Shown here: piece by piece, positions 42,415-51,267 of the stretch
Position numbering within the stretch: position 1 is the stretch's first letter
Layout: each line of letters starts with the position of its first letter
Source of the DNA: DATLGB01 sp963740765
Lineage (GTDB): Bacteria; Actinomycetota; Thermoleophilia; Solirubrobacterales; Solirubrobacteraceae
DNA length: 64,000 nt
Assembly (NCBI GenBank): GCA_963740765.1
Contig: CAVUFN010000010.1
Location: 434,001-498,000, forward strand
Reading direction: 5' to 3'
Notes under the pieces: model-generated
Databases searched by the model: none
Seen by the model: only the letters and a program-made list of their open reading frames with translations
Told to the model about the DNA's origin: nothing
Position numbers and translations under genes: made by a program

Positions 42415-43662
42415 GTGCTTGCGGACAAGGCTCGGATCGAGGTGCGCGGTGGCGCGGGCGGGGACGGCTCCGTGTCGTTCCGCCGGGAGGCCCACGTGCC
42501 CAAGGGCGGGCCGGACGGCGGCGACGGCGGCCGCGGCGGCGACGTGGTGCTGCGTTGCGACGACAACCTGCGCGACCTGCAGTTCTTCAAACGCACCGGT
42601 CACTTCCGGGCGGACCGGGGCGGGCACGGCCAGGGCGCCCTCAAGCACGGCGCCGACGGGGAGGCGCTGGTGGTGCGCGTCCCGCCCGGCACGGAGGTCA
42701 CGCGCTGGGACGGCGCCCGCTACGACCTCGTCACGCCGGGGCAGGAGGTGCGCGTCGCCCGCGGCGGCGCAGGCGGGCGCGGCAACAAGACGTTCGCGAC
42801 GGCGACCCGGCAGGCGCCCCGGCTGGCCGAGAAGGGACTGTCCGGGGAGGAGGGGCCGGTCGACCTCCAGCTGCGGCTGCTGGCCGACGTCGGGCTGGTC
42901 GGGCTGCCCAACGCGGGCAAGTCGTCGCTGATCGCCCGGCTGACGCGGGCCAAGCCGAAGGTGGCCGACTACCCGTTCACCACCCTGGAACCGAATCTCG
43001 GGACGATCGAGGCCGACGACCGGCAGATCATCATCGCGGACATCCCGGGGCTGATCGAGGGCGCGTCGGACGGGCTGGGGCTGGGCCACGACTTCCTGGC
43101 CCATGTCGAACGGTGCCGCGTGCTCGTGCATCTCGTGGAGGTGGCGCCGCTGGACGGCGCCGACCCGCAGGACAACTTCGCGCTGATCGAGCGCGAGCTG
43201 GCCGCCCACTCGCCCGAGCTGGCGGCGCTGCCGCGGATCGTCTGCCTGTCGAAGATCGACCTCGATCCCAGCTTCGACGTCTGGCCGGACGCGCTGGCGA
43301 TCTCGTCGGCGACCGGCGCCGGCCTGCCCGACCTGCGGCGGCGGCTGCTGGAGGCCGTGCCACCGCGCGAGACGCTGCCCGAGCGCGAGAGCGGCGTGGC
43401 GGAGTTCGCCGTCTTCAAGCCGGCGGCGGGCCGCAGCTTCGAGGTCGAGAAGACGGGCGCCGGGGAGTTCCGCGTCACCGGGGATGCGGTCGAGCGCCTG
43501 TTCGCGCGCTTCGACCTCGAGAACGAGGAGGCGCAGGCGCTCGTGGAGCGCCGCCTGGCGCGCATGGGCGTCATCGCCGCGCTCGAGCGCGCGGGCTTCG
43601 AGCCGGGGGACGACGTCGAGATCGGTGGCACGGTCTTCGAGCTCGACCCGTCCGCCGGCTGA
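42415..43662 (+). CDS. obgE: GTPase ObgE/CgtA
   Basis: A 415-residue GTPase involved in 50S assembly and stress control. The glycine-rich Obg fold begins RIEVRGGAGGDGSVSFRREA and holds VPKGGPDGGDGGRGGDVVL. The G domain has GLPNAGKSSLIARL (G1), DIPGLIEGASDGLGLGHDFL (G3) and SKIDLD (G4). The C-terminal OCT domain is present (AVFKPAAGRSFEVEKT). GTG 42415 gives MLADKARIEV, matching the MFVD.A.I start of the family; an upstream in-frame extension would overlap the divergent gene. Confidence 0.93.
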   Translation: MLADKARIEVRGGAGGDGSVSFRREAHVPKGGPDGGDGGRGGDVVLRCDDNLRDLQFFKRTGHFRADRGGHGQGALKHGADGEALVVRVPPGTEVTRWDGARYDLVTPGQEVRVARGGAGGRGNKTFATATRQAPRLAEKGLSGEEGPVDLQLRLLADVGLVGLPNAGKSSLIARLTRAKPKVADYPFTTLEPNLGTIEADDRQIIIADIPGLIEGASDGLGLGHDFLAHVERCRVLVHLVEVAPLDGADPQDNFALIERELAAHSPELAALPRIVCLSKIDLDPSFDVWPDALAISSATGAGLPDLRRRLLEAVPPRETLPERESGVAEFAVFKPAAGRSFEVEKTGAGEFRVTGDAVERLFARFDLENEEAQALVERRLARMGVIAALERAGFEPGDDVEIGGTVFELDPSAG

Positions 43663-43726
43663 CGGGGGACGCACCCCTTCCGTCGAGCAGCGCGCCCGTG
43701 GGTCAACCACGCGGTGTCCGCCGCCG

Positions 43727-45616
43727 ATGCTCCGCATCGTGCACCGCCATCTCGTACCCCTCCTCGCCCTGCTGTCTCTCGTTGCCCTGGCCCCCGAGGC
43801 CGGTGCCGAGCCGACCGCGACCCCCGTCGCGGGCATCGCCGAGGCCGGCGAGTCGATCGCACGCGGCCCCGGCGGCACCATGTGGGTGGCCCAGTCGAAG
43901 GCTCCCGGGCGCGTCATCCGCATCGACGCCGACGGAACCCGGACCGACTTCACCGGCGGGACCACGCCGAACTTCCCGCAGAACCGCAGGCCCTCCGGCG
44001 TCGTCGCGCTCGGCGACGGCAGCGCCTGGTTCCTGATGAGCGGCGGCGGCGAGGAGCTGGGCCGCATCACCCCGGCCGGCACCGTCATGCGCTACGTCCT
44101 GCGCCGGGGAACGCCGACCTCGCTGGCCGCCGGCCCCGACGGTGCGCTCTGGATGACGGCCGACAACGGCGGCCGCGACGACGACGATGACGACCGCACG
44201 ACCGCCCGCGACGCGATCGTCCGCTACGAGGCGGGCGAGGACTCGACCGCGCGCTTCGACGACGACCTGAGCGCGTCCACCAACCCGTACGCGCTCGTCA
44301 CCGGCGCTGACGGCGCGCTGTGGTTCGCCGAGTCCGGCGGCCAGGGTCGCGTCGGGCGGATGACGACCGCCGGCGAGGTGGGTTGGTACGACACGGCCGG
44401 GCAGGGGCCGATCACGGCGCTCGCACCGGGTCCGCTGGCGTCCGCCTGGTACGCCCGCGCCGACACCGTCGGCCCGCTCGCCGGTACGGTCGACCCCTTC
44501 GACATGAGCCCCACGCCCGCCGCGCTCGCCGACGGGCCGGACGGCGCCCTGTGGGGCGCGGCCGATCAGGCCGTCACCCGCTTCGTGCCGGGCCAGGCCG
44601 CCACGGCGTACGGCGCCGGCCTGCCGGACCACGCTCGGGGCCAGGCGATCGCGGCCGGGCCCGACGGACGGATGTGGATGACCCTCGACCGCGCGCCGAA
44701 CCTCGTGCGCATCACCGTGCCGCCGCGCGTCGATGCGGCGGAGGCGACGCCCACCACGGTGCAGGCGGGCGTTCGCCCCAACGGCCTGGACACGACCGTC
44801 TCCGCCGAGTTGCTCGGCCCGGACGGCACCTGGCAGTCGGTCGGCGCGACCGCGGTCGGCGCGAGCACCGACGCGACGCCCGTGACCTTCCAGCTGAGCG
44901 GCCTGACCCCGAGCACGGACTACCGCGCCCGCCTGGTCGCCGTCAACGAGGCCGGCACGACGACGGGCGCGGAGGCGTCGCTGCGCACGAATCCCGCCCC
45001 GGCGTCGAGCCCGCCGCCGACGCCCGAGAAGCCCCCCGTCATGCCGGCGCCGGCACCCGGCCCGGCCGCTGTCGCCCTGCCCGTCAAGGGGGAGACCCTG
45101 CTCGCCGCGGCGACCTCCGGCTCCGTGAAGGTCAGGACGCCGGGGCAGAAGTCCTTCACCGCGCTCGACGGGATCGGCTCACTGCCACCGGGCACGGTCG
45201 TCGACGCGGGCCGGGGCCGCGTGCTGCTCGCGTCCGGCCACGAGCGCACCGGGTTCCAGTTCGGCCTGTTCGCCGGGGGGCGCTTCCGCATGGGCCAGTC
45301 CAAGCGGGGCGTCGGCACGGTGGTCCTCGACCTCGTCGGCAGGCTCGACTGCGGCACGCGCCGGTCCGCCGCGGTCGCCAGCAGGAAGCGCAGGAAGTCC
45401 CGCAAGATCTGGGGCCTGGACGACGGCGGCAGCTTCAAGACGCGCGGCAGCCAGAGCGTGACCACCGTGCGCGGCACGCTGTGGATGACCAAGGACACCT
45501 GCAAGGGCACGCGCGTGAAGGTGCTCGACGGCTCCGTCTCCGTGAAGCCGAAGTACGGCAAGCGCAAGGCGCGGATCGTGCGCGCCGGCGAGTCGCTGCT
45601 GACCCGCCGCCGCTAG
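43727..45616 (+). CDS. Secreted Vgb-like beta-propeller with FN3 and FecR-like domains
   Basis: A 629-residue exported protein. After a signal peptide (about residues 1-27, ending APEAGA) comes a propeller of the virginiamycin-B-lyase (Vgb) type, with repeated blades such as GPGGTMWVAQSKAPGRVIRI, GPDGALWMTADNGG, GADGALWFAESGGQGRVGRM and GPDGRMWMTLDR. A run of acidic residues sits in one blade. A fibronectin type III-like domain (about 345-425), a Pro-rich linker and a FecR-like C-terminal domain (LPPGTVVDAGRGRVLLAS, VTTVRGTLWMTKD) follow. Catalytic lyase activity is unlikely; a surface sensor or binding role is more plausible. It is convergent with aarF, overlapping by 4 bases. Confidence 0.72.
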   Translation: MLRIVHRHLVPLLALLSLVALAPEAGAEPTATPVAGIAEAGESIARGPGGTMWVAQSKAPGRVIRIDADGTRTDFTGGTTPNFPQNRRPSGVVALGDGSAWFLMSGGGEELGRITPAGTVMRYVLRRGTPTSLAAGPDGALWMTADNGGRDDDDDDRTTARDAIVRYEAGEDSTARFDDDLSASTNPYALVTGADGALWFAESGGQGRVGRMTTAGEVGWYDTAGQGPITALAPGPLASAWYARADTVGPLAGTVDPFDMSPTPAALADGPDGALWGAADQAVTRFVPGQAATAYGAGLPDHARGQAIAAGPDGRMWMTLDRAPNLVRITVPPRVDAAEATPTTVQAGVRPNGLDTTVSAELLGPDGTWQSVGATAVGASTDATPVTFQLSGLTPSTDYRARLVAVNEAGTTTGAEASLRTNPAPASSPPPTPEKPPVMPAPAPGPAAVALPVKGETLLAAATSGSVKVRTPGQKSFTALDGIGSLPPGTVVDAGRGRVLLASGHERTGFQFGLFAGGRFRMGQSKRGVGTVVLDLVGRLDCGTRRSAAVASRKRRKSRKIWGLDDGGSFKTRGSQSVTTVRGTLWMTKDTCKGTRVKVLDGSVSVKPKYGKRKARIVRAGESLLTRRR

Positions 45617-47022
45617 CGCGCCCAGGCGGCGTGCTCGCGGGCCAGCTCGGTCCGCGGCTCGCCGTCGACCTGCAGCTCCTCGGCCAGCGCCCACCAGTCG
45701 GCGGAGGCGCGCAGCTGGCAGAAGCCGGCGAACAGGAGGTCCGCCATCCGGCGCAGCAGCACCGACTCGCGCGGCAGGGAGAACTCGCGCACCATGTCGC
45801 GCCACTCCGGGCCGAGCTTGAACAGCTGCTGGCCCATCTCGCGCTGCACGTCGGGGGACAGTCGGAACGGCTGGTCCTCGATCAGCCAGGCGGCGGCGAT
45901 CGTCATGTGGGCGAGGAGCAGGTCCTTGCGATCGGTGAACTTCGAGCCGTCGGCACCGAGGTAGCCGAGGTCGAGCATCACGGCGAACAGGGCGTCGGCG
46001 TCCTGCTCGTGGACCGCGGAGAGCGCCGGGCCCTCGCGGAGCACGTGCCCGCGCGGGATGTCGCGCAGCATGCCGAAGTCGAAGATGACCACGCGCCCGT
46101 CGTCGAGCGCCTGCCAGTTGCCCGGGTGCGGGTCGCCGAGCGCCATCCCGTGGTCGCCGGCGGTCTTGTAGTAGAAGCGGTGGACGATCTCGGCGACGCG
46201 GTCGCGCTTGGCCTCGCCGGCGTTCTTGAGGTCGTCGAAGCGCATGCCCTCGTGGCGCTCGGTGACGAGGATGCGCCGGGTCGAGAGGTCGGTGTCGACG
46301 CGCGGGACGAGGACGTGCGGGTGGTCGCGCCACACGCGCCACACCCGCCGGTGCGACTGCGCCTCGAGCTCGTAGTCGAGCTCCTCGGAGATGCGCTCGC
46401 GCAGCTCGTCGGCGAGCTCCTTGGTGTCCAGGCCGGGCGCCAGCCGGGCCAGCAGCGGGAGCAGCAGGGACAGGTTGCGCAGGTCGGCGTCGACCGCCTC
46501 GGCGATGCCGGGGTACTGGACCTTGACCGCGACCTCGACGCCCTCGTGCGTGGTGGCCCGGTGCACCTGGCCGATCGAGGCGGCGGCCATCGCGTCCGTC
46601 TCGATGTCGGCGAGGACCTTGGACACGGGCCGGCCCCAGTCCTTGGCCATCAGCTTCTCCAGCTGGTTCCACGGGACGCTGGGCGCGTTGTCGCGCAGCT
46701 CGGCCATGCGGCGCTGGATGCGCTCGGCGCCCTCCTCCTCCATGCCCGGGAACTCGATCGTGGAGAGGACCTGGCCGACCTTCATGGCCGCGCCCTTCAT
46801 CTTGCCCAGCTGAACGACGATCTGCTCGACCACGTCGGCGGTCCGCTTGGCCTGCGCGCGCTCCTTGGCATCGTCGGAGCGCAGCCGGTCGAGCGCGCGG
46901 CCGCCGGCCACGCGGCCGCCCTGGGCCGCGACGAGGCTGCCGAGGCGCGTGGTGCGCCGCAGCCGCGAGGAGATGGGAGCGTTGTCGGGGGTCAGGGAGA
47001 GGTGATGTGGGCGGTCAGCCAC
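45613..47022 (-). CDS. ABC1/AarF (UbiB-like) atypical kinase
   Basis: A 469-residue protein-kinase-like ATPase of the ABC1/ADCK/UbiB family. The family KxGQ motif is in GAAMKVGQVLSTIEF, an Ala-rich loop follows in AAASIGQVHRA, and the catalytic side shows GDPHPGNWQ and VIFDFGML. Relatives support ubiquinone or other isoprenoid-lipid metabolism at the membrane. Here no quinone gene is nearby. It overlaps the upstream lipase gene by 31 bases, so they are co-transcribed. Confidence 0.85.
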   Translation of the reverse strand: MADRPHHLSLTPDNAPISSRLRRTTRLGSLVAAQGGRVAGGRALDRLRSDDAKERAQAKRTADVVEQIVVQLGKMKGAAMKVGQVLSTIEFPGMEEEGAERIQRRMAELRDNAPSVPWNQLEKLMAKDWGRPVSKVLADIETDAMAAASIGQVHRATTHEGVEVAVKVQYPGIAEAVDADLRNLSLLLPLLARLAPGLDTKELADELRERISEELDYELEAQSHRRVWRVWRDHPHVLVPRVDTDLSTRRILVTERHEGMRFDDLKNAGEAKRDRVAEIVHRFYYKTAGDHGMALGDPHPGNWQALDDGRVVIFDFGMLRDIPRGHVLREGPALSAVHEQDADALFAVMLDLGYLGADGSKFTDRKDLLLAHMTIAAAWLIEDQPFRLSPDVQREMGQQLFKLGPEWRDMVREFSLPRESVLLRRMADLLFAGFCQLRASADWWALAEELQVDGEPRTELAREHAAWAR

Positions 47023-47855
47023 GCGGCGAGGTCGTCCAGCGGCCGCTCGCGGTCGCCCGCGGGCTCGTTGAAGATCTCGTGGTAGAAGCCGTCGTAGGTG
47101 TGGATGGTCTTGTCGGTGGACTGGGCCTTCTCGTAGACCATCTGCCCGCCTGCCGGTGGTACGAGCTCATCGGCAGTCCCGATCAACATCAAGAGCGGGA
47201 GGGTCAGCTTGGGACTGTCGGCCTCGAGGCAGGCGACGGCGTCCGCCAGCTCCTGCACCGTGCGGGCCGGCAGCTTCCCGTGGTGGTTGAGCGGGTCGGT
47301 CTCGTAGGCCTCGACCTCGTCCGGGTCGCGGCTGACCTTGTCCGCCCCGACCTGGAAGACGCCGACGCCGGGCGTGACGACGCTGAGCGCCTTGGCGATC
47401 ATCCGCAGGGGCAGGGGCGCCGCCTCCATCGCGGCCAGCGGCGCCGACAGTGCCAGGCCGTCCAGCTTCTCCTGGTGGACGATCGCGTAGGTGATGGCGA
47501 TCAGGCCGCCCATGCTGTGGCCGAGCAGGAACAGCTGGCGGCCGGGATGCGTGGTGCGGGCGTGGTCGACGAGGTGGTCGAGGTCCTCGACGACCAGCCG
47601 CATGCGCTCGATCTGCGCCCGGCCGCCCGGGCTCTTGCCATGGCCGCGGTGGTCGACGGCGTAGACGGCGAACCCCTCGGGGACCAGTCGCTCGACCACG
47701 TAGCGGTAGCGGCCGGAGTGCTCCGAGGCGCCGTGGGCGATGACCACGACCGCTCTCGCCTCGCCCTCGGGGCGCCACGACTGCCAGTAGATGTCGCCGG
47801 AGAGGCGGCCCTCCTCGTGCTGGGTCGGGACGGCAGGGGGCGAGGAGGCGCTCAT
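46992..47855 (-). CDS. Monoacylglycerol lipase-like alpha/beta hydrolase
   Basis: A 287-residue hydrolase of the lysophospholipase/monoglyceride lipase group. VVIAHGASEHSGRY is the oxyanion region, AVDHRGHGKSPGGRAQI a family block, LLGHSMGGLIAI the nucleophile elbow, IGTADELVPP the acid and GFYHEIFNE the His region. It probably splits monoacylglycerols or lysophospholipids. ATG 47855 gives the usual short N-terminus; the much longer frame behind it is a shadow of proB and proA. It is divergent from proB with 24 bases between start codons. Confidence 0.87.
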   Translation of the reverse strand: MSASSPPAVPTQHEEGRLSGDIYWQSWRPEGEARAVVVIAHGASEHSGRYRYVVERLVPEGFAVYAVDHRGHGKSPGGRAQIERMRLVVEDLDHLVDHARTTHPGRQLFLLGHSMGGLIAITYAIVHQEKLDGLALSAPLAAMEAAPLPLRMIAKALSVVTPGVGVFQVGADKVSRDPDEVEAYETDPLNHHGKLPARTVQELADAVACLEADSPKLTLPLLMLIGTADELVPPAGGQMVYEKAQSTDKTIHTYDGFYHEIFNEPAGDRERPLDDLAAWLTAHITSP

Positions 47856-47863
47856 GGCCCCTG

Positions 47864-47873
47864 ATCGTACGCT
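47864..47873. promoter_or_regulatory. Overlapping divergent -10 elements (lipase / proB)
   Basis: Minus strand TACGAT at 47869-47864 is 8 bases before ATG 47855. Plus strand TACGCT at 47868-47873 is 6 bases before GTG 47880. They share the TA at 47868-47869. Confidence 0.6.
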
Positions 47874-47879
47874 TGGCAC

Positions 47880-48965
47880 GTGCCCGTCGTCGTCGTCAAG
47901 CTGGGGTCGTCCGTCGTCGCGGAGGACCACGGGGAGCTGCGTCTGGAGACGCTGGCCGCCGTGTGCGACCAGGTCGCCGCCCTGCACGCGACCGGGACGA
48001 ACGTCGTCGTGGTCACCAGCGGCGCGATCGCGCGCGGGATGCACCTGCTCGGGCTGGGCGCGCGGCCGGCGTCGATCGACCAGCTGCAGGCGGCGTCCGC
48101 CGTCGGCCAGGGGCGGCTCTACCGCACCTACGACGAGCTGCTCAGCGGCCACGGCCTCACTACCGCCCAGGTGCTGCTGACCTTCTTCGACATGAGCGCG
48201 CGCACGCACTACCTCAACGCGCGCCGGACGCTGCAGGCGCTGCTGGCGTGGCGGATCGTCCCGGTGATCAACGAGAACGACACGACGACCACCGACGAGA
48301 TCTCCTTCGGCGACAACGACTTCCTGGCCGCCCAGGTCGCCGTCCTGCTCCAGGCCCGGCTGTTGGTCCTGCTCACCAACACGCCCGGTGTCTTCAGCGC
48401 TGATCCGCGCGTGGACCCCGGGGCCGTGGTCGTCCCGGAGATCACCGACTTCGAGGCGCTGTCCGGCGTCTCGCACCGGCCCGGCGTGCTCGGGTCGGGC
48501 GGCATGCGCTCCAAGGTCGTCGCCGCCGAGATGGCGACGGCGGCGGGGATCGAGACCGTGATCGCATCGGGGTTCGAGCCGGGGACGCTGACCGCCGCGG
48601 CGGCCGGCGAGGCGGTGGGAACCCGCGTCCCGGCGCGGACACTCGGCATCTCGTCCTTCAAGCTGTGGCTGCGCTACGCCAAGCCCTCGCACGGGCGCAT
48701 CGACGTCGACGGCGGTGCCGCCCGCGCGCTGCGCGAGGGCGGCACCTCGCTGCTGCCCGTCGGCATCACCGCCGTCCAGGGGACCTTCGACGCGGGCGAC
48801 GCGGTCGAGGTCTACGGCGGCGGCGGGCGGATCGGCAAGGGGATCTGCAACTACTCGGCCGCCGAGCTGCTGCAGGTCCGCGGCCTGAAGTCCTCCGCCG
48901 TGCGCGAGGTGCTGCCGCGCGCGACCGAGGAGGCCGTGCACCGCGACTACTTCGTGCTCGACTGA
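47880..48965 (+). CDS. proB: Glutamate 5-kinase
   Basis: A 361-residue enzyme for the first step of proline synthesis, ATP-dependent phosphorylation of glutamate. The amino-acid kinase domain shows VVKLGSSVVAEDHG, VTSGAIARGMHLLGL, VINENDTTTTDEISFGDND and GSGGMRSKVVAAEMA. A PUA domain makes up the last 85 residues (GRIDVDGGAARALREGGTSL). The GTG start follows a TACGCT hexamer by 6 bases. proA comes next. Confidence 0.95.
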   Translation: MPVVVVKLGSSVVAEDHGELRLETLAAVCDQVAALHATGTNVVVVTSGAIARGMHLLGLGARPASIDQLQAASAVGQGRLYRTYDELLSGHGLTTAQVLLTFFDMSARTHYLNARRTLQALLAWRIVPVINENDTTTTDEISFGDNDFLAAQVAVLLQARLLVLLTNTPGVFSADPRVDPGAVVVPEITDFEALSGVSHRPGVLGSGGMRSKVVAAEMATAAGIETVIASGFEPGTLTAAAAGEAVGTRVPARTLGISSFKLWLRYAKPSHGRIDVDGGAARALREGGTSLLPVGITAVQGTFDAGDAVEVYGGGGRIGKGICNYSAAELLQVRGLKSSAVREVLPRATEEAVHRDYFVLD

Positions 48966-48981
48966 GCCGGCGGCGAGCGCG

Positions 48982-48987
48982 TACCCT
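48982..48987 (+). promoter_or_regulatory. Candidate -10 hexamer for proA
   Basis: TACCCT lies 6 bases before the ATG at 48994, in the 28-base gap after proB. Confidence 0.45.
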
Positions 48988-48993
48988 CTGCGC

Positions 48994-50259
48994 ATGGCGC
49001 TCGCGACCGAGTCCGTCACCGAGATCTGCCGCTCCGCCGCCGCCGCGGCCCGCGTTCTGGCGCAGGCCGACACCGCGCGCAAGGACGCGGCGCTGCACGC
49101 GATCGCGGACGCGCTGCTCGCCCGCACGCCGGAGATCCTGGAGGCCAACGCACGTGACCTCGAGGCCGGCCGCGAGGCGGGGCTGACCGAGGCGCTCATG
49201 GACCGGCTGCGGCTCGACGAGGAGCGGGTGGCCGGGATCGCCGCCGGCGCCCGCGCGGTGGCCACGCTGCCCGACCCGGTCGGGGAGGTGCTCGACGGCA
49301 AGCGGCTGCCCAACGGATTGCAGCTGCGCCGCGTGCGCGTCCCGCTCGGCGTCATCGCGGTCGTCTACGAGTCGCGCCCGAACGTGACGATCGACTGCGC
49401 GGCGCTGTGCCTGAAGTCGGGAAACGCGATCGTCCTGCGCGGCTCGTCCAGCGCGCTGCACTCCAACGCCGTCCTGACCGAGATCGTGCGGGAAGCCGTC
49501 GCCGGCGCGGGCCTGCCGGAGGCCGCCGTGTCGCTCGTGGGCGGCGGGGGCCGGGCCGAGCTGGGCGAGCTGGCCACGCAGCGCGAGTACGTCGACCTGA
49601 TCATCCCGCGCGGGGGCGAGGGTCTGAAGAAGGCGCTCATGGACGTCGCCACCGTCCCGGTCATCTACGCCGCCGCCGGCGTCTGCCACACCTTCGTCGA
49701 CGCGACCGCCGCTCTCGACACGGCGGTCGAGATCGCCGTCAACGCCAAGGCGCAGCGGCCAAGCGCCTGCAACGCGATGGAGACCCTGCTCGTCCACGCC
49801 GACATCGCGGCGGCGTATCTGCCGCGGGCGCTGCCGGCGCTGCGGGACGCGGGCGTCTCGCTGGCGCTGGACGGGCGCGCCAGGGCAATCGCGGGGGAGC
49901 CCGGCGACCGCACCGCCACCGACGAGGACTGGGGCACGGAGTACCTGGCGCTCGAGCTGACCGTCGGGGTCGTCGATTCGCTCGACGAGGCGATGGAGCA
50001 CATCGCCCGGCACGGCTCGGGCCACTCCGAGGCGATCCTGACCGAGTCCGCGTCCGCCGCGCGGGCGTTCCAGCTCGGCGTCGACGCCGCCTGCGTCTAC
50101 GTCAACGCGTCCACGCGCTTCACCGACGGCGGCGAGTTCGGGATGGGCGCCGAGATCGCCAACTCCACGCAGAAGCTCCACGCCCGCGGGCCGATCGGGC
50201 TGACCGAGCTGTGCACCTACCGGTGGCTGGTCGAGGGCGCCGGCCACTCCCGCCCCTGA
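48994..50259 (+). CDS. proA: Glutamate-5-semialdehyde dehydrogenase
   Basis: A 421-residue NADPH-dependent reductase that turns glutamyl 5-phosphate into the semialdehyde, the second step of proline synthesis. PLGVIAVVYESRPNVTIDCA, LKSGNAIVLRGSSSA and IIPRGGEGL are ALDH-fold blocks, and the catalytic Cys is in KAQRPSACNAMETLLVH. The end GAEIANSTQKLHARGPIGL fits ProA. It follows proB, and nadD begins 4 bases after its stop. Confidence 0.95.
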   Translation: MALATESVTEICRSAAAAARVLAQADTARKDAALHAIADALLARTPEILEANARDLEAGREAGLTEALMDRLRLDEERVAGIAAGARAVATLPDPVGEVLDGKRLPNGLQLRRVRVPLGVIAVVYESRPNVTIDCAALCLKSGNAIVLRGSSSALHSNAVLTEIVREAVAGAGLPEAAVSLVGGGGRAELGELATQREYVDLIIPRGGEGLKKALMDVATVPVIYAAAGVCHTFVDATAALDTAVEIAVNAKAQRPSACNAMETLLVHADIAAAYLPRALPALRDAGVSLALDGRARAIAGEPGDRTATDEDWGTEYLALELTVGVVDSLDEAMEHIARHGSGHSEAILTESASAARAFQLGVDAACVYVNASTRFTDGGEFGMGAEIANSTQKLHARGPIGLTELCTYRWLVEGAGHSRP

Positions 50260-50263
50260 CCGC

Positions 50264-50860
50264 GTGGCGTCGATCGGACTGCTGGGCGGGACGTTCAACC
50301 CGCCGCACCTGGCCCATCTCGTCTGCGCCATGGAGGCGCGCGACCAGCTCGGCCTGGACGTCGTCAAGCTGGTTCCGGCCGGGACGCCGCCCCACAAGGC
50401 CATCGAGGATCCGGGCTCGCGAGTGCGGGTGGAGCTGTGCGAGCTGGCCGCGGCGACGGAGCCGGGCCTCGAGGTCCTGCGCGACGAGGTCCGCCGCGCG
50501 GGCCCTTCGTACACGGTCGATACCCTCAGAGGGCTGCATGACGCTTCACCGGGAGACGAACTGACCTTCATCGTCGGGGGCGACCAGGCGCTCGGGCTGC
50601 CCGACTGGCGGGAGCCGGAGACGATCCTGTCGCTCGCCCGGATCGCCGTCGCCAACCGTGGCGACGTCGGGCGCGAGGCCATCCTCGAGCGCTGCTCGTC
50701 CCTCGCCGGCGCCATTCAGCGCATCACCTTCTTCGACATGCCCCGCCTCGACATCTCATCCAGCCTCATCCGCGCCCGCGTCGCCGCCGGCCGACCGATC
50801 CGCCACCTCGTCCCGGCCGGCGTCGCCGACCGCATCGCCCGCGAGGGGCTGTACCGATGA
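50264..50860 (+). CDS. nadD: Nicotinate-nucleotide adenylyltransferase
   Basis: A 198-residue nucleotidyltransferase that joins nicotinate mononucleotide and ATP on the way to NAD. LLGGTFNPPHLAHLVCAMEA carries the HxGH-like nucleotide motif (HLAH), VPAGTPPHK is the middle block and ISSSLIRARVAAGRPIRHLV the C-terminal signature. GTG 50264 is 4 bases after proA. It overlaps rsfS by 4 bases (ATGA). The proB-proA-nadD-rsfS order is usual in actinobacteria. Confidence 0.93.
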   Translation: MASIGLLGGTFNPPHLAHLVCAMEARDQLGLDVVKLVPAGTPPHKAIEDPGSRVRVELCELAAATEPGLEVLRDEVRRAGPSYTVDTLRGLHDASPGDELTFIVGGDQALGLPDWREPETILSLARIAVANRGDVGREAILERCSSLAGAIQRITFFDMPRLDISSSLIRARVAAGRPIRHLVPAGVADRIAREGLYR

Positions 50861-51198
50861 TCATGGTCGACGAGATCGAGGCCTACGCGGCCGACAAGAA
50901 GGCGATCGACGTCGTCCGCCTCGACGTCGCCGAGCTGCTCGGCTACACGGACCACTTCGTCATCGCCACGGGCAACACCGACCGCCAGGTCAAGGCGATC
51001 CACGACGGCATCCTCGAGGGGATGAAGCAGGACCACGGCATCATCCCGCGCCGCGTCGAGGGGCTCCCCGAGGCGCACTGGATCCTCATGGACTACCTCG
51101 ACGTCGTCGTCCACCTCTTCACCCCGGACGCCCGCGAGTACTACCGCCTCGAGCAGCTGTGGGGCGAGGCCCCGAAGACGCAGAAGGCCGCCTCGTAG
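50857..51198 (+). CDS. rsfS: Ribosomal silencing factor RsfS
   Basis: A 113-residue protein of the RsfS/Iojap family that binds L14 and keeps 50S subunits from joining 30S when nutrients are low. DVAELLGYTDHFVIATGNTD is the main signature; GLPEAHWILMDYLDVVVHLF follows. It is the last gene of its operon and runs straight into a terminator hairpin that includes its stop codon. Confidence 0.93.
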   Translation: MIMVDEIEAYAADKKAIDVVRLDVAELLGYTDHFVIATGNTDRQVKAIHDGILEGMKQDHGIIPRRVEGLPEAHWILMDYLDVVVHLFTPDAREYYRLEQLWGEAPKTQKAAS

Positions 51199-51206
51199 GC
51201 GGCCTT
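51184..51206 (+). terminator. Terminator hairpin after rsfS
   Basis: AAGGCCGCC-TCGTA-GGCGGCCTT is a perfect 9-base-pair stem that contains the rsfS stop codon. The following bases are not T-rich, as is common in actinobacteria. It separates the operon from the convergent pilin operon. Confidence 0.7.
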
Positions 51207-51267
51207 CGGACGATGGCCTGACCGGCACATGTCCGATCGGTGAACGCTGCGAGCTGCGCTAGAGCCG

